39,249 nucleotides of DNA from an uncultured Bacillota bacterium (GTDB taxonomy: Bacteria > Bacillota_I > Bacilli_A > RF39 > UBA660). This document shows positions 1 to 9,610 of this stretch, in pieces. The position numbers were made by a program, and so were the translations under genes. Under the pieces are notes generated by a model. The model searched no databases and was not told where the DNA came from. It worked only from the letters and a program-made list of their open reading frames with translations. Numbering within the stretch: position 1 is the first letter of the stretch; every line of letters begins with the position of its first letter. The DNA lies in assembly GCA_946611635.1 (NCBI GenBank), contig CAMODW010000008.1:1-39249 (forward strand). Direction: 5' to 3'.

Positions 1-54
1 GCTATAGCTTACAATAAAACACTTGATATTAGATATCATTTAGAAAGTCAATAA
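1..54 (+). CDS. 3' end of an upstream CDS (partial, ...AIAYNKTLDIRYHLESQ*)
   Basis: Open frame from base 1 to TAA at 52-54, followed by an RBS and the next gene. Confidence 0.4.
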   Translation, partial: AIAYNKTLDIRYHLESQ

Positions 55-83
55 TATTGGCTTTTTTTTAAAAAGGAGGTTTT

Positions 84-1349
84 TTGTTGGAAAAAGAAAT
101 AAAATCCTTGATGTCAACTATAATAAGTAAAGGATATGAAGTATATATAGTAGGAGGATATGTTAGAGACTATCTCTTAAATATACCAAATGATGATTAT
201 GATCTAACCACTAATATGCCTCTAGAAGATTTAAAAAAATATTATCCTAATCTTCATATAATGAAAGAAAATAATCATCGCATAACATCAATATTACACA
301 TAAATAATCTAAAAATAGAAATATCTTTGTTTAAAGGAATAAATATTCAAGAAGATTTACGTAATAGAGACTTTACCATTAATGCTTTAGCTTTAGATAT
401 TAACAATAATATTATAGACATTAATAACTATAGAGAAGATCTAAATAATAAAAAATTAAAATTAGTAAAAGCAGATGGTAGTGGTATAGATTTTGATCCC
501 CTTAGAATTCTAAGAGCAATAAGATTATCCTTATCTCACAATCTATCTATTGATCAAAATACTAAAGAAACAATTATTTCCAAAAGAAATCTACTAAATA
601 CTATTGCTAAAGAAAGAATATATAATGAAATAATTAAAATACTAAAATATAAAGAATCTACAAAATATATAGATGAATATAAAGAAATATTTTTCATCTT
701 AATACCTGAATTAAAAAAGACATATAAGTTTAACCAACATAATAAATATCATATATATGATGTCTTTTATCATACTCTTAAAGTAATAGATGGAGTAGAG
801 AATAATAAATATTTGAAATTAGCAGCTTTATTTCACGATTTAGGTAAACCCAAAACGTATACAATTGATAAATATGGTGAAGGACACTTCTACGGACATT
901 GGGAAGAAAGCAATAATATTTTTAAAAGATTTTGTAAAAATTATAAAGTAGATAAGAAGACAGAAAAAATAGTATCTTTATTAATTTTAAATCATGACCG
1001 AGATATACCTTCTAAAAGAAGTAGTATGATTAAATACCTTCAGGAGTTTAATCATACTAATTTAAACCTATTATTTAAATTACAAAAAGCTGATATACTA
1101 GCTCAAAACCCTCTATATCATAAAGAATTATTAAAAAAATTAGCTGAAGGTAAAAAAAGATTAGAAAAACTCCAAGATGAAAAACCTGTTTTAAGTATAA
1201 AAGAACTAGCTATAACAGGTAATGATTTAATACAGCTTGGTTATCATGATAAAGAAATAAGAAATATAAAAGAGAAAGTACTATCTTTAATTATTGAAGG
1301 AAAATTAAAAAATGATTATAATGATATTATAAAGTATTTAAAAAAATAG
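84..1349 (+). CDS. cca: CCA tRNA nucleotidyltransferase / poly(A) polymerase family with HD domain
   Basis: VGGYVRDYLL..DYDLTTN nucleotidyltransferase motif, RDFTINALA, HD motif LAALFHDLGKP; TTG start at 84 or 87 after AAAGGAGG. Confidence 0.9.
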   Translation: MLEKEIKSLMSTIISKGYEVYIVGGYVRDYLLNIPNDDYDLTTNMPLEDLKKYYPNLHIMKENNHRITSILHINNLKIEISLFKGINIQEDLRNRDFTINALALDINNNIIDINNYREDLNNKKLKLVKADGSGIDFDPLRILRAIRLSLSHNLSIDQNTKETIISKRNLLNTIAKERIYNEIIKILKYKESTKYIDEYKEIFFILIPELKKTYKFNQHNKYHIYDVFYHTLKVIDGVENNKYLKLAALFHDLGKPKTYTIDKYGEGHFYGHWEESNNIFKRFCKNYKVDKKTEKIVSLLILNHDRDIPSKRSSMIKYLQEFNHTNLNLLFKLQKADILAQNPLYHKELLKKLAEGKKRLEKLQDEKPVLSIKELAITGNDLIQLGYHDKEIRNIKEKVLSLIIEGKLKNDYNDIIKYLKK

Positions 1350-1367
1350 AAGAGAAAGTGAATAAAA

Positions 1368-2246
1368 ATGAACGAGGAAAAAAAGTTTAAAGAGACTAGG
1401 CTAGTAATAGTATTAATAGCTATTATCGTTATATTAGTATTTATAGTAGGAGTTCTATTAGGGGAAAGAATGAATCAAAAATCATTAAAGAATAAAGAAG
1501 AAATAGTGGATAAGAATGAAAAAGCTAAATCTGATAAAGACGATAGAATAGACACTGAAGATAATGAAAATCAAACCGATAAAAATAATAAAAAAAATAA
1601 AACTGAAAAAAAAGTTAATGAAGAAGATCTTGTATTGGAAGCTAGAGGACTTATTCCAACGCATATGTGTGGATATCCTGCCATGCCACTGAATAAAAAA
1701 GACATTACAATTGAACAATTAGCTGATGAAATAAAAGGTCAAATGATTATTAGTAAATATACAAATATGGATATAGATCATCCAGTTCATATAAAAGAAG
1801 AAGAACTTACTAAATATTTTGTTGATTTATCATTCTTAGATTATTTAAAAAAGAATAAAGAAAATCAATTTGAATTGGATCCAAGTATATTATCTTATTC
1901 CAATGGTGAATATATTGTTGAAACATATGCTACTGGTTGCGAAGGAGCATATGAAGGAGATACTATAGAATACATTGATTACAAACTAGAAGGAGATATT
2001 CTAACTTTAGTATATGCTTATTACTATGAAACATATAATTACGAAAATCAATACACTACATATTATAAAGAAAAGGATGGAAAAGTAATATTTGATAAAG
2101 TTACTGTTGATGAAATAAATGGAGAAAATAAACCACTATATAAAGGAAAAGAATTATCATTTGATCAATTTAATAAATATGAATTTTCTTTTGATATATC
2201 AAATAACAACTTACGTTTACAAAAAATGTCATACAAAGAAGTTTAA
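1368..2246 (+). CDS. Membrane-anchored hypothetical protein
   Basis: N-terminal TM segment, charged linker, extracytoplasmic domain; ATG with upstream purine-rich RBS. Confidence 0.7.
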   Translation: MNEEKKFKETRLVIVLIAIIVILVFIVGVLLGERMNQKSLKNKEEIVDKNEKAKSDKDDRIDTEDNENQTDKNNKKNKTEKKVNEEDLVLEARGLIPTHMCGYPAMPLNKKDITIEQLADEIKGQMIISKYTNMDIDHPVHIKEEELTKYFVDLSFLDYLKKNKENQFELDPSILSYSNGEYIVETYATGCEGAYEGDTIEYIDYKLEGDILTLVYAYYYETYNYENQYTTYYKEKDGKVIFDKVTVDEINGENKPLYKGKELSFDQFNKYEFSFDISNNNLRLQKMSYKEV

Positions 2247-2263
2247 TAATAAACTTCTTTTTG
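2235..2263 (+). terminator. Rho-independent terminator
   Basis: AAAGAAGTTTA-ATAA-TAAACTTCTTT plus T-run; overlaps the upstream stop codon. Confidence 0.75.
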
Positions 2264-2341
2264 ACTGTAAAAAAATCACATGGTTTATTTACAAACAAAA
2301 TATTTGTATTCTATAATTAAGATAATATAGGAGGAAAAAAT

Positions 2342-2890
2342 ATGAAAGATAAAACTATGACAGGTTTAATTACTGATTATGAAAATGCCAAATATCAATC
2401 GCCAGCAGCAAACAAAATGCGTAAAAGAATAACTAAAGTGTTAGTATTAACAGAACTAGAAAAAGAAAAAGCTAAAGGTATCAGAGCAAACCTTAAAGCT
2501 GCTTTAAGTTTTATTAATAGTGGATATCCCAGAATTCCAACTTTTGATGGCCAAAAAGATTTCAAAAAGACAGTAGAAGAATCTAATATACTTGAAAAAA
2601 TAGTTATAATACCAGGATGTATTATTCTGTTACCCATAATAGCTCTAAAAATGGGAATTAATACATTAACTTTAGCTAAATGGTTACTAGAAAAGAAATC
2701 ATTAAAAGAAGAGTTAGAAAGAGAAGGACTATTAGACAATATTATTGCTTATGCTACTGAAGATAAAAATGACAAAAGTAGATTAAGCGAACAAGAGTAT
2801 ATTGATCATTTACTAGATGGAAATAACAATTATAATGAATTAATGGATGACATGAGTGAAGAAGTTCAAAAGAAAGGAAGAGCTGCCTAA
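2342..2890 (+). CDS. Hypothetical protein with one hydrophobic segment
   Basis: Strong RBS (AGGAGGAAAAAATATG), intact ORF. Confidence 0.7.
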   Translation: MKDKTMTGLITDYENAKYQSPAANKMRKRITKVLVLTELEKEKAKGIRANLKAALSFINSGYPRIPTFDGQKDFKKTVEESNILEKIVIIPGCIILLPIIALKMGINTLTLAKWLLEKKSLKEELEREGLLDNIIAYATEDKNDKSRLSEQEYIDHLLDGNNNYNELMDDMSEEVQKKGRAA

Positions 2891-3123
2891 TGAACGCTGA
2901 ATTAAGTGAAATAAAATATATAGACGAAAAAAACAACGAATACATAATTGGTGCTCTATCTGATTATAATAATGAAAGATATGGTTTAATGATAAATATT
3001 CACAATCCTATAGATTTCTTTATTGCCAAAATTATAAACAACCAAGATAGTATCGAATTAGAAAAAGTAGAAGATTCTAAAAAAGCTAACGAAATAATGA
3101 ATGATTTAGTTGTAATAGAATAA
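2890..3123 (+). CDS. Small acidic hypothetical protein (possibly DUF1292-like)
   Basis: TAATG overlap with the preceding ORF; sequence pattern only loosely DUF1292-like. Confidence 0.55.
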   Translation: MNAELSEIKYIDEKNNEYIIGALSDYNNERYGLMINIHNPIDFFIAKIINNQDSIELEKVEDSKKANEIMNDLVVIE

Positions 3124-3152
3124 TTGACATTTATTATTTAAAGATATAAAAT
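3124..3152 (+). promoter_or_regulatory. Sigma-A-type promoter of the T-box/aspS unit
   Basis: TTGACA (3124-3129), 17-nt spacer, TAAAAT (3147-3152). Confidence 0.75.
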
Positions 3153-3154
3153 AC

Positions 3155-3390
3155 ACTTAGAAACGAAGAAAGAGAATAGTAAATATAATAATTATCAAAG
3201 AGAGTTCAAGTATGGTGAAATTGAATATAGTATTATATCGAATGACACTCTAGAGTTGATTAAGGAATAAATACTTAATCCGGTAGAAAACCGTTATAAT
3301 AAAAGAGATTACATATGTAATAAAATGGGTGGTACCGCGGAATAAACTAGTTTTCGTCCCTTGTGGATATAAACTAGTTTTTTAATTTTT
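3155..3390 (+). ncRNA. T-box leader (Asp specificity) of aspS
   Basis: Stem I AGAGAGT...GGTGAAA, specifier context CGAAT-GAC-ACTCTAGAGT (GAC = Asp), T-box GGGTGGTACCGCGG at 3327-3340, then a terminator. Confidence 0.9.
3344..3386 (+). terminator. T-box regulated intrinsic terminator
   Basis: AAACTAGTTTT ... AAACTAGTTTTTT hairpin plus T-run. Confidence 0.8.
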
Positions 3391-3406
3391 TAGAAAGGTG
3401 ATAAAT

Positions 3407-5164
3407 ATGAAAAAAATCTATAATGAAACAGTAGATAAAAAATCTATTGGTAAAACAGTTACTTTAGCTGGATGGGTAGCTAAAAAACGTGACTTAGGAG
3501 GATTATTATTTATTGATTTAAGAGATAAAACTGGTATTATACAATTAGTAATAAATCCTGAGAATAAAAACTATGAACTTGCTAATACTTTAAAAAATGA
3601 ATATGTTATTGAAGTAACTGGTAAAGTAGTAGAAAGAAGTAATAAAAATCCTAATTTAAAAACAGGAGATATTGAGATAGAGGTAGAAAAATTAGAAATA
3701 CTTAATACTTGTGAAGAATTACCATTTCCTATTGTTGATGAAGTAAATACATCAGAAGATAATAGATTAAAATATAGATATTTAGATTTAAGAAGAAATA
3801 AACTAAAAAACAATATATTCTTAAGAAACGAAATACTTCATTTCTTAAGAAATAAAATGTATGATTTAGGATTTACAGAAGTACAAACCCCAATACTTAC
3901 AGCTTCTTCTCCAGAAGGTGCTCGTGACTTTGTAGTGCCATCAAGAGTATATCCAGGTAAGTTCTATGCACTTCCTCAAGCCCCTCAAATATATAAAGAA
4001 TTATTAATGGTATCAGGATTTGAAAAATACTTCCAAATTGCCCCATGTTTTAGAGATGAAGACCCTCGAGCAGATAGAACATTAGAATTCTATCAATTAG
4101 ATTTAGAAATGTCATTTGTTGAAGAAGATGATGTCTTAAATGTTGGTGAAGAAATATTCTATGATACGTTTACTAAATTTAGTAATAAAAAAGTATCTCC
4201 AAGGCCTTTTAGACGAATTCAATATAATGATGCTATAGATTTATATGGATCAGATAAACCAGACTTAAGATTTGGAATGGAAATACAAGATATTACTAAG
4301 ATATTCTCTAATACTGAATTTACAGTATTTAAAAATATTATTAGTGAGGGAGGTATGATAAATGCCATTGTAGCAAAAGATGCTGCTGATAAGTACTCAC
4401 GTAAACAATTAGATGAATTAACAGAATTTGTAAAAAGTAAAAAAGCTTCTGGCTTAGCATATTTAAAAATATCTGATGAAGTAACCGGTTCTATAGCCAA
4501 AGTAGTAACAGAAGATGAAGTAAAAGAACTAACAAAACAATTAAAGTTAGAAAAAAATGACTTAGTGTTAATTGTTTCTGGCCCAAGAAAAATAGTTAAA
4601 CCAGCTTTAGGAGCATTAAGATTGAGAATAGGCGATGACCTAGGTTTGATGGATCCTAATAGACTAGAATTATGTATTATTAATGATTTCCCAATGTTTG
4701 AATGGGATGAACAAAATGAAAAATGGGATTTTTGTCATAATCCATTCAGTTTGCCTCATGGAGGTATTCAAGCTTATGATAATACTACTAACTTAGAAAA
4801 TATCTTAGCTTATCAATTTGATTTTGTATGTAACGGAAATGAAATGGCTTCAGGAGCGATTCGTAACCATGACTTAGATAGTCTTGCTAAAGGCTTCGAA
4901 ATAGTTGGTTATAGTAGAGAAGAAGTAGAACAAAGATTTAAATCGATTTTTACAGCCTTTAAATATGGTTGCCCTCCTCATGGTGGAATGGCTCCGGGAC
5001 TAGATAGAATTATAATGTTAATCCAAGATGAACCAAACTTAAGAGAAGTTCAAGCTTTCCCACCAAGTGCATCAGGACAAGATTTAATGATGGGATCTCC
5101 ATCAGAACTAACAAAACAACAACTAGAAGAATTAAAAATACAATTTAAAAAAGAAAAAAAATAA
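3407..5164 (+). CDS. aspS: Aspartyl-tRNA synthetase
   Basis: Class II aaRS motifs (FRDEDPRADRTLEFYQLDLEMSF; GGMAPGLDRI); ATG at 3407 after AAAGGTG is a better start than the upstream GTG at 3398. Confidence 0.97.
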   Translation: MKKIYNETVDKKSIGKTVTLAGWVAKKRDLGGLLFIDLRDKTGIIQLVINPENKNYELANTLKNEYVIEVTGKVVERSNKNPNLKTGDIEIEVEKLEILNTCEELPFPIVDEVNTSEDNRLKYRYLDLRRNKLKNNIFLRNEILHFLRNKMYDLGFTEVQTPILTASSPEGARDFVVPSRVYPGKFYALPQAPQIYKELLMVSGFEKYFQIAPCFRDEDPRADRTLEFYQLDLEMSFVEEDDVLNVGEEIFYDTFTKFSNKKVSPRPFRRIQYNDAIDLYGSDKPDLRFGMEIQDITKIFSNTEFTVFKNIISEGGMINAIVAKDAADKYSRKQLDELTEFVKSKKASGLAYLKISDEVTGSIAKVVTEDEVKELTKQLKLEKNDLVLIVSGPRKIVKPALGALRLRIGDDLGLMDPNRLELCIINDFPMFEWDEQNEKWDFCHNPFSLPHGGIQAYDNTTNLENILAYQFDFVCNGNEMASGAIRNHDLDSLAKGFEIVGYSREEVEQRFKSIFTAFKYGCPPHGGMAPGLDRIIMLIQDEPNLREVQAFPPSASGQDLMMGSPSELTKQQLEELKIQFKKEKK

Positions 5165-5188
5165 AGATAACAGTAGTTATCTTTTTCA
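5163..5188 (+). terminator. Rho-independent terminator after aspS
   Basis: AAAGATAAC-AGTA-GTTATCTTT-TT. Confidence 0.75.
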
Positions 5189-5244
5189 TTTAAATCTTAT
5201 TTATATTGTGATATAATCTAGAAGAATAATAAAGGAGTGTTTAT

Positions 5245-6120
5245 ATGACTAATAAGGAAATAAGTATAAGAAGTATAATATTCTTAATTATTGGTATTTT
5301 ATTAGTTTTATCTTTAGTTATTTGTATAAATATAGTAAATGGAGAAAAAGACCTTGTAGCTACAAATGCTACAGTTATTAAAATAAAAGAAGATAAGGAT
5401 GGAACCGGTAAAAATGATATTACCGCTGTATACGACGTTGGCAACACAACCTATCAATACAATTTTTATTATAAAGATGATGTAAAAATAGATGATGAAA
5501 TAAAAATCTATTATCATGAAAAAGATGTAACATCAGTTCAAGTAAAAAAGACCCCAAAATTAATCTTTATATTCCCTATAATAGGTATAGTATTATGTGT
5601 ATTTGGTTTATTTGAATTATTCTCTAAACAAAAAGACTTTGAAAAAGTAGTTGATGAAAATGATGAAAAAATTAAATTCCTAGATGAAGACGATAAAACC
5701 AAAACCTTTAAAATAATTAATAATCAAGAAAAAAGTAATTATACAAAAACCGAAGAAGAAAAAGCAGAGGTACCTGTAAGAAATATCAAAGAAAAAAAGA
5801 AGTCAATAAGTAGTAAAGAAACACCAGAGATTAAGAATAAAATAATACCAAGTGAATACAAAATTAATAATGATAAAATAATATATAAAGAAATAGGAAA
5901 AGAAAACCAAGAACTATTATTAGATAATATATCCAAAGTAATAAAAACTATAAATACTAATAAAGAATTAATCAAAGTTACAATAAAAGAAAATAATAAT
6001 ATATATATATTTACTAATATGAACGATATCAAAGTAAACAAATTTGCTGAAGACCTTCATAATAAACTTAAAGAAATAAATAAAGATATTCTAGAAGAAA
6101 TAGAATATAAAGAGTGGTAA
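5245..6120 (+). CDS. DUF3592-like two-TM membrane protein with cytoplasmic C-terminal region
   Basis: TM, extracytoplasmic beta-rich segment (VATNATVIKIKEDKD...YYHEKDVTSVQV), second TM, charged tail. Confidence 0.6.
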   Translation: MTNKEISIRSIIFLIIGILLVLSLVICINIVNGEKDLVATNATVIKIKEDKDGTGKNDITAVYDVGNTTYQYNFYYKDDVKIDDEIKIYYHEKDVTSVQVKKTPKLIFIFPIIGIVLCVFGLFELFSKQKDFEKVVDENDEKIKFLDEDDKTKTFKIINNQEKSNYTKTEEEKAEVPVRNIKEKKKSISSKETPEIKNKIIPSEYKINNDKIIYKEIGKENQELLLDNISKVIKTINTNKELIKVTIKENNNIYIFTNMNDIKVNKFAEDLHNKLKEINKDILEEIEYKEW

Positions 6121-6122
6121 AT

Positions 6123-6578
6123 ATGAAAAAAACAAAAAAACAAAATAAAATATATTTAATAGTAGGTTTTATTTGTGGCTTAATAATTTATCTAATAGGA
6201 TTATTTTTACTCTTTGGAGCAAGCTTAACAAGATTAGAAGGAGTAAAAAAACTATTACCTGACGTAATACTAACTAGAAGTACACTATTAAGTATAAAAG
6301 TTTTTGGAGCAATATTATTTCTAATAGGGTTTGTTATATTTATGATATCTGTTATTTTATTATACAAAGAAGATAAAATAAAAGAGAACATCAAAGAATT
6401 AATAATTGAAGGAAGAGCAGATGTTATTACTATAATTGTTATGACCTATGTTCTAATCTTTATGTTAGTAATATGTTTAATTTTTGATGAAGTAATAGGG
6501 GCTTTACTATTTGGTTTAGCAATCTTAGTACAAAGTGTTTTAAATAATTTCTTATTAAGATATTATCGAAGAAAATAA
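6123..6578 (+). CDS. Multi-TM hypothetical membrane protein
   Basis: Several hydrophobic helices; ATG at 6123 just after the previous stop. Confidence 0.65.
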   Translation: MKKTKKQNKIYLIVGFICGLIIYLIGLFLLFGASLTRLEGVKKLLPDVILTRSTLLSIKVFGAILFLIGFVIFMISVILLYKEDKIKENIKELIIEGRADVITIIVMTYVLIFMLVICLIFDEVIGALLFGLAILVQSVLNNFLLRYYRRK

Positions 6579-6597
6579 TTAGAAGGGAGTAATTAGT

Positions 6598-7170
6598 ATG
6601 AATATAGCAGTTGATATTGACGATACTATAACTAATACATATGAATATATGTTACCATTAATAGCTATAAACTATAATTTAGATTTAAAAAAGTTATGGT
6701 CTAATAAACCATCATACAAAGAGTTAAGTAAAACATTACCTAACTATGATGATTTTATAAAAAACAATTACCATGTTCTTGCTAATATAGTCTCTGTAAA
6801 AGAAGATGCTATCGAAGTATTAAAAAAACTACGTAGTGAAGGCCATAAAATATTTATTATTACAGCACGTAATACAGAAGAATATGGTAACCCTTATAAA
6901 ATAACCTATGATTTTTTAATAAGTAAAGGTGTACCCTTTGATAAACTTATTACCAATGTAGCTAACAAAGGTTTACAATGTGCTAACGAAGGAATAGATG
7001 TTTTTCTAGATGATAATACTAAAAACTGTAAATCAGCAATGAAATATAATATAAGAACGTATCAATTTAATTCTAATTTTACTTCTTTAGAAGATAAAAT
7101 ACCTAGAGTAAAAAGTTGGCAAGAATTCTATAATATAATTTCAAGCATATCAAAAGAAAAAAATAATTAA
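6598..7170 (+). CDS. HAD-family 5' nucleotidase (NT5C-like)
   Basis: DIDDTITNT motif I, FIITARN motif II, DVFLDDNTKNC acidic motif. Confidence 0.8.
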   Translation: MNIAVDIDDTITNTYEYMLPLIAINYNLDLKKLWSNKPSYKELSKTLPNYDDFIKNNYHVLANIVSVKEDAIEVLKKLRSEGHKIFIITARNTEEYGNPYKITYDFLISKGVPFDKLITNVANKGLQCANEGIDVFLDDNTKNCKSAMKYNIRTYQFNSNFTSLEDKIPRVKSWQEFYNIISSISKEKNN

Positions 7171-7187
7171 GAAAGAGGGAATATTAC

Positions 7188-7991
7188 ATGGACAGCAAAG
7201 ATAATAGCAAAGTTTTTCAAATAATAATAGCAGTTTTATTAGTGCTAGCAGGTGTATGCATTGGATACATAGTAGGAATAAAATCTATGGAAAAAAGCAA
7301 TAACAATCAGGTTGATAAAAAGATAAATGATAACTATCAAAAAGAAAATGAAAATCAATCTGAGGAAACTGAAGAACAAAATAGCACAGAAAAACAAAAT
7401 GAAAATCAATCTGAGGAAACTGAAGAACAAAATAGCACAGGAAAACAAAATTCCGAAGTTAACTCACTCGAATCTAAGGGAACAAAGGAAAGTGTTGAAA
7501 TATCTTTAAATGGTAAGAATAATACACTGACATTATTGGATGGAACAACAACTAATGAAAGGAGCTATTTGACATTTGGGAATACCAATTTAATGATATT
7601 AAAAAGGTATGGAACGGGGCCAGCATATGAAGCCGGAATATTTCCAATGCCTATAATAAAATACAAAGTAGTAATTGGTAAAGACAATAAAGAATATCTA
7701 ATAGTATATTATGACTTTATATTTGAACATGCTCTTTTAGTGATTAATGATTCTACAAAAATAATAGGGAAGTATTTTAATGAAAATGGATGTGGCTTTG
7801 CTACACTCGAAGATATTGAAAAGACAATGACTATAATTGAAAATGATGATATATATTATTATAAACCAATCGAAACTAGCGATGGTAATTCTAGCAAATT
7901 AGAACTAACAAAGCTAGAAATAGAGAATGATACTATTAAGGAAGTTAAAACGAATACAGTAGTAACAGGAAAAATGGCTCAATGTACATAA
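7188..7991 (+). CDS. Membrane-anchored hypothetical protein with tandem Glu/Gln/Asn-rich repeat
   Basis: N-terminal TM then NENQSEETEEQNST(E/G)KQ x2. Confidence 0.7.
   Translation: MDSKDNSKVFQIIIAVLLVLAGVCIGYIVGIKSMEKSNNNQVDKKINDNYQKENENQSEETEEQNSTEKQNENQSEETEEQNSTGKQNSEVNSLESKGTKESVEISLNGKNNTLTLLDGTTTNERSYLTFGNTNLMILKRYGTGPAYEAGIFPMPIIKYKVVIGKDNKEYLIVYYDFIFEHALLVINDSTKIIGKYFNENGCGFATLEDIEKTMTIIENDDIYYYKPIETSDGNSSKLELTKLEIENDTIKEVKTNTVVTGKMAQCT
7346..7448 (+). repeat. 51-bp tandem direct repeat, 2 copies
   Basis: aaaatgaaaatcaatctgaggaaactgaagaacaaaatagcacag repeated with a period of 51. Confidence 0.9.
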
Positions 7992-8014
7992 AGATAGTTC
8001 ATACTATCTTTTTT
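7990..8014 (+). terminator. Rho-independent terminator
   Basis: AAAGATAGTTCATACTATCTTTTTT. Confidence 0.75.
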
Positions 8015-8044
8015 AATGCTATAATCAAATAAAGGAATGATATT

Positions 8045-9520
8045 ATGAACTTATCTAAATCTAAATATTGTGAAGGTATTACTTGTTTAAAAAAACTATG
8101 GTTAAGTACTTATAAACCAGAAGAAAAAGAAGATGTTAAAGAAAGTGTTTTTGAAACTGGTACAGAAGTTGGAGAATTAGCTAAAAAACTATATGGTAAT
8201 TATATTGATATAGATTTTAATACTAATCTAAATCAAATGTTAGAAGATACTAAAAAAGCTTTAGATACAAAAGGAGATATAAATATTACTGAAGCTTCCT
8301 TTAATTATAATAATAACTTCTGTAGTGTTGATATTTTAAGAAGAGTAGGAGATTCTTATGAAATAAACGAAGTAAAAAGTTCTACTCATATTAATTCCAT
8401 CTATCTTGATGATATTAGTTATCAATACTACATCTTAAAGAATCTTGGCTATAAAGTAGATAAATGTAATATTGTAATCCTAAATAGTGATTATATAAGA
8501 AAGGGAGATTTAGAACTAGATAAGTTATTTTCCATCAATGATATTACGGAAGAAGTACTAAAAAGACAAAAAGACATAAAACAAAACATAATTGATATTA
8601 ATAGTAATATGACGAAAGATGAACCAAAAACTTCTTTAGGTACTTGTTGTAAAGATCCTTATGATTGTCCATTTTTCAAATATTGTACTAAAAATCTAAA
8701 GTATCCTAATATCTTTGATATATCAGGTATGTCATTTAAAAAGAAAATAGATTATTATAAAAGAGGTTTAATAACCTTTAAAGACTTAGAAAAAGAAAAC
8801 TTAAATACCAAGTATATAGAACAAATCGAGTATGAATTAAATAATAAAAAAGATAAAATTAATAAATCAAGTATAAAAAAGTTTATGAGTACTTTAGAAT
8901 ATCCTTTGTATTTTCTAGATTTTGAAACATATCAAGAAGCTATTCCTCAATATGATGGAGTAAGTCCTTATATGCAAATCCCATTTCAATATTCTTTACA
9001 TGTTAAGAAGAGTGAAAAAAGTCCACTAGAACACTATGAATTCCTAGCAGAAGCAGGTATTGATCCAAGAAGAAGCCTTGCTGAATCACTAGTAAATGAT
9101 ATACCCAAAGATGTTTGTACAATTGCTTATAATATGAGCTTTGAAAGAACAGTAATAAAACATCTATCAGAATTATATCCTGATTTGAGTGAACACTTAC
9201 TTGACATAAGAGATAATATGAAAGATTTAATGATACCATTTAAAAATCGAGAATATTATAACAAAGATATGCAAGGATCATATTCTATTAAATATGTACT
9301 ACCAGCTTTATTCCCAGGTGACCCAGAATTAGATTATCACAATTTACCATTAATACATAAAGGAGATGAAGCATCTAATGCTTATTCTACTTTACATTTA
9401 AAACCAAAAAAAGAGCAAGAAGAAATAAGAAAAGGTTTACTAGTATACTGTGAATTAGACACTTATGCTATGGTAAAAATATGGGAAAAACTACAAGAAG
9501 TATTAGAAAGAAACGCGTAA
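8045..9520 (+). CDS. DUF2779-family protein: Cas4-like PD-(D/E)XK nuclease region plus RNase H-like exonuclease region
   Basis: SVDILRR...EINEVKSS, CCKDPYDCPFFKYC cysteine cluster, YFLDFETYQEAIPQYDGVSPYMQIPFQYSLH, LDTYAMVKIWEKL. Confidence 0.8.
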   Translation: MNLSKSKYCEGITCLKKLWLSTYKPEEKEDVKESVFETGTEVGELAKKLYGNYIDIDFNTNLNQMLEDTKKALDTKGDINITEASFNYNNNFCSVDILRRVGDSYEINEVKSSTHINSIYLDDISYQYYILKNLGYKVDKCNIVILNSDYIRKGDLELDKLFSINDITEEVLKRQKDIKQNIIDINSNMTKDEPKTSLGTCCKDPYDCPFFKYCTKNLKYPNIFDISGMSFKKKIDYYKRGLITFKDLEKENLNTKYIEQIEYELNNKKDKINKSSIKKFMSTLEYPLYFLDFETYQEAIPQYDGVSPYMQIPFQYSLHVKKSEKSPLEHYEFLAEAGIDPRRSLAESLVNDIPKDVCTIAYNMSFERTVIKHLSELYPDLSEHLLDIRDNMKDLMIPFKNREYYNKDMQGSYSIKYVLPALFPGDPELDYHNLPLIHKGDEASNAYSTLHLKPKKEQEEIRKGLLVYCELDTYAMVKIWEKLQEVLERNA

Positions 9521-9548
9521 AATATTTAATAAGATTAAACTATTATTT

Positions 9549-9580
9549 AAAAAAATATCTATTTATATAGATATTTTTTT
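9549..9580 (+). terminator. Rho-independent terminator
   Basis: AAAAAATATCTA-TTTA-TATAGATATTTTTTT. Confidence 0.75.
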
Positions 9581-9610
9581 CTAGTATAATTAAATTAAGG
9601 AGATAATAAT

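Noticed and set aside
1485-1718. Antisense ORFs across the window (e.g. 1485-1718, 2395-2739, 5739-6041, 14399-14710, 17084-17494, 34598-34918 on -)
   Set aside because: They lie within clear + strand genes, are low-complexity mirror translations of AT-rich codons, and lack RBS or motifs.
2119-2316. ORF 2119-2316 (+)
   Set aside because: Out-of-frame overlap with the 1368-2246 gene and runs through its terminator.
7327-7509. ORF 7327-7509 (+) and 7245-7448 (-) with repeats
   Set aside because: Alternative-frame readings of the 51-bp tandem repeat in the 7188-7991 gene.
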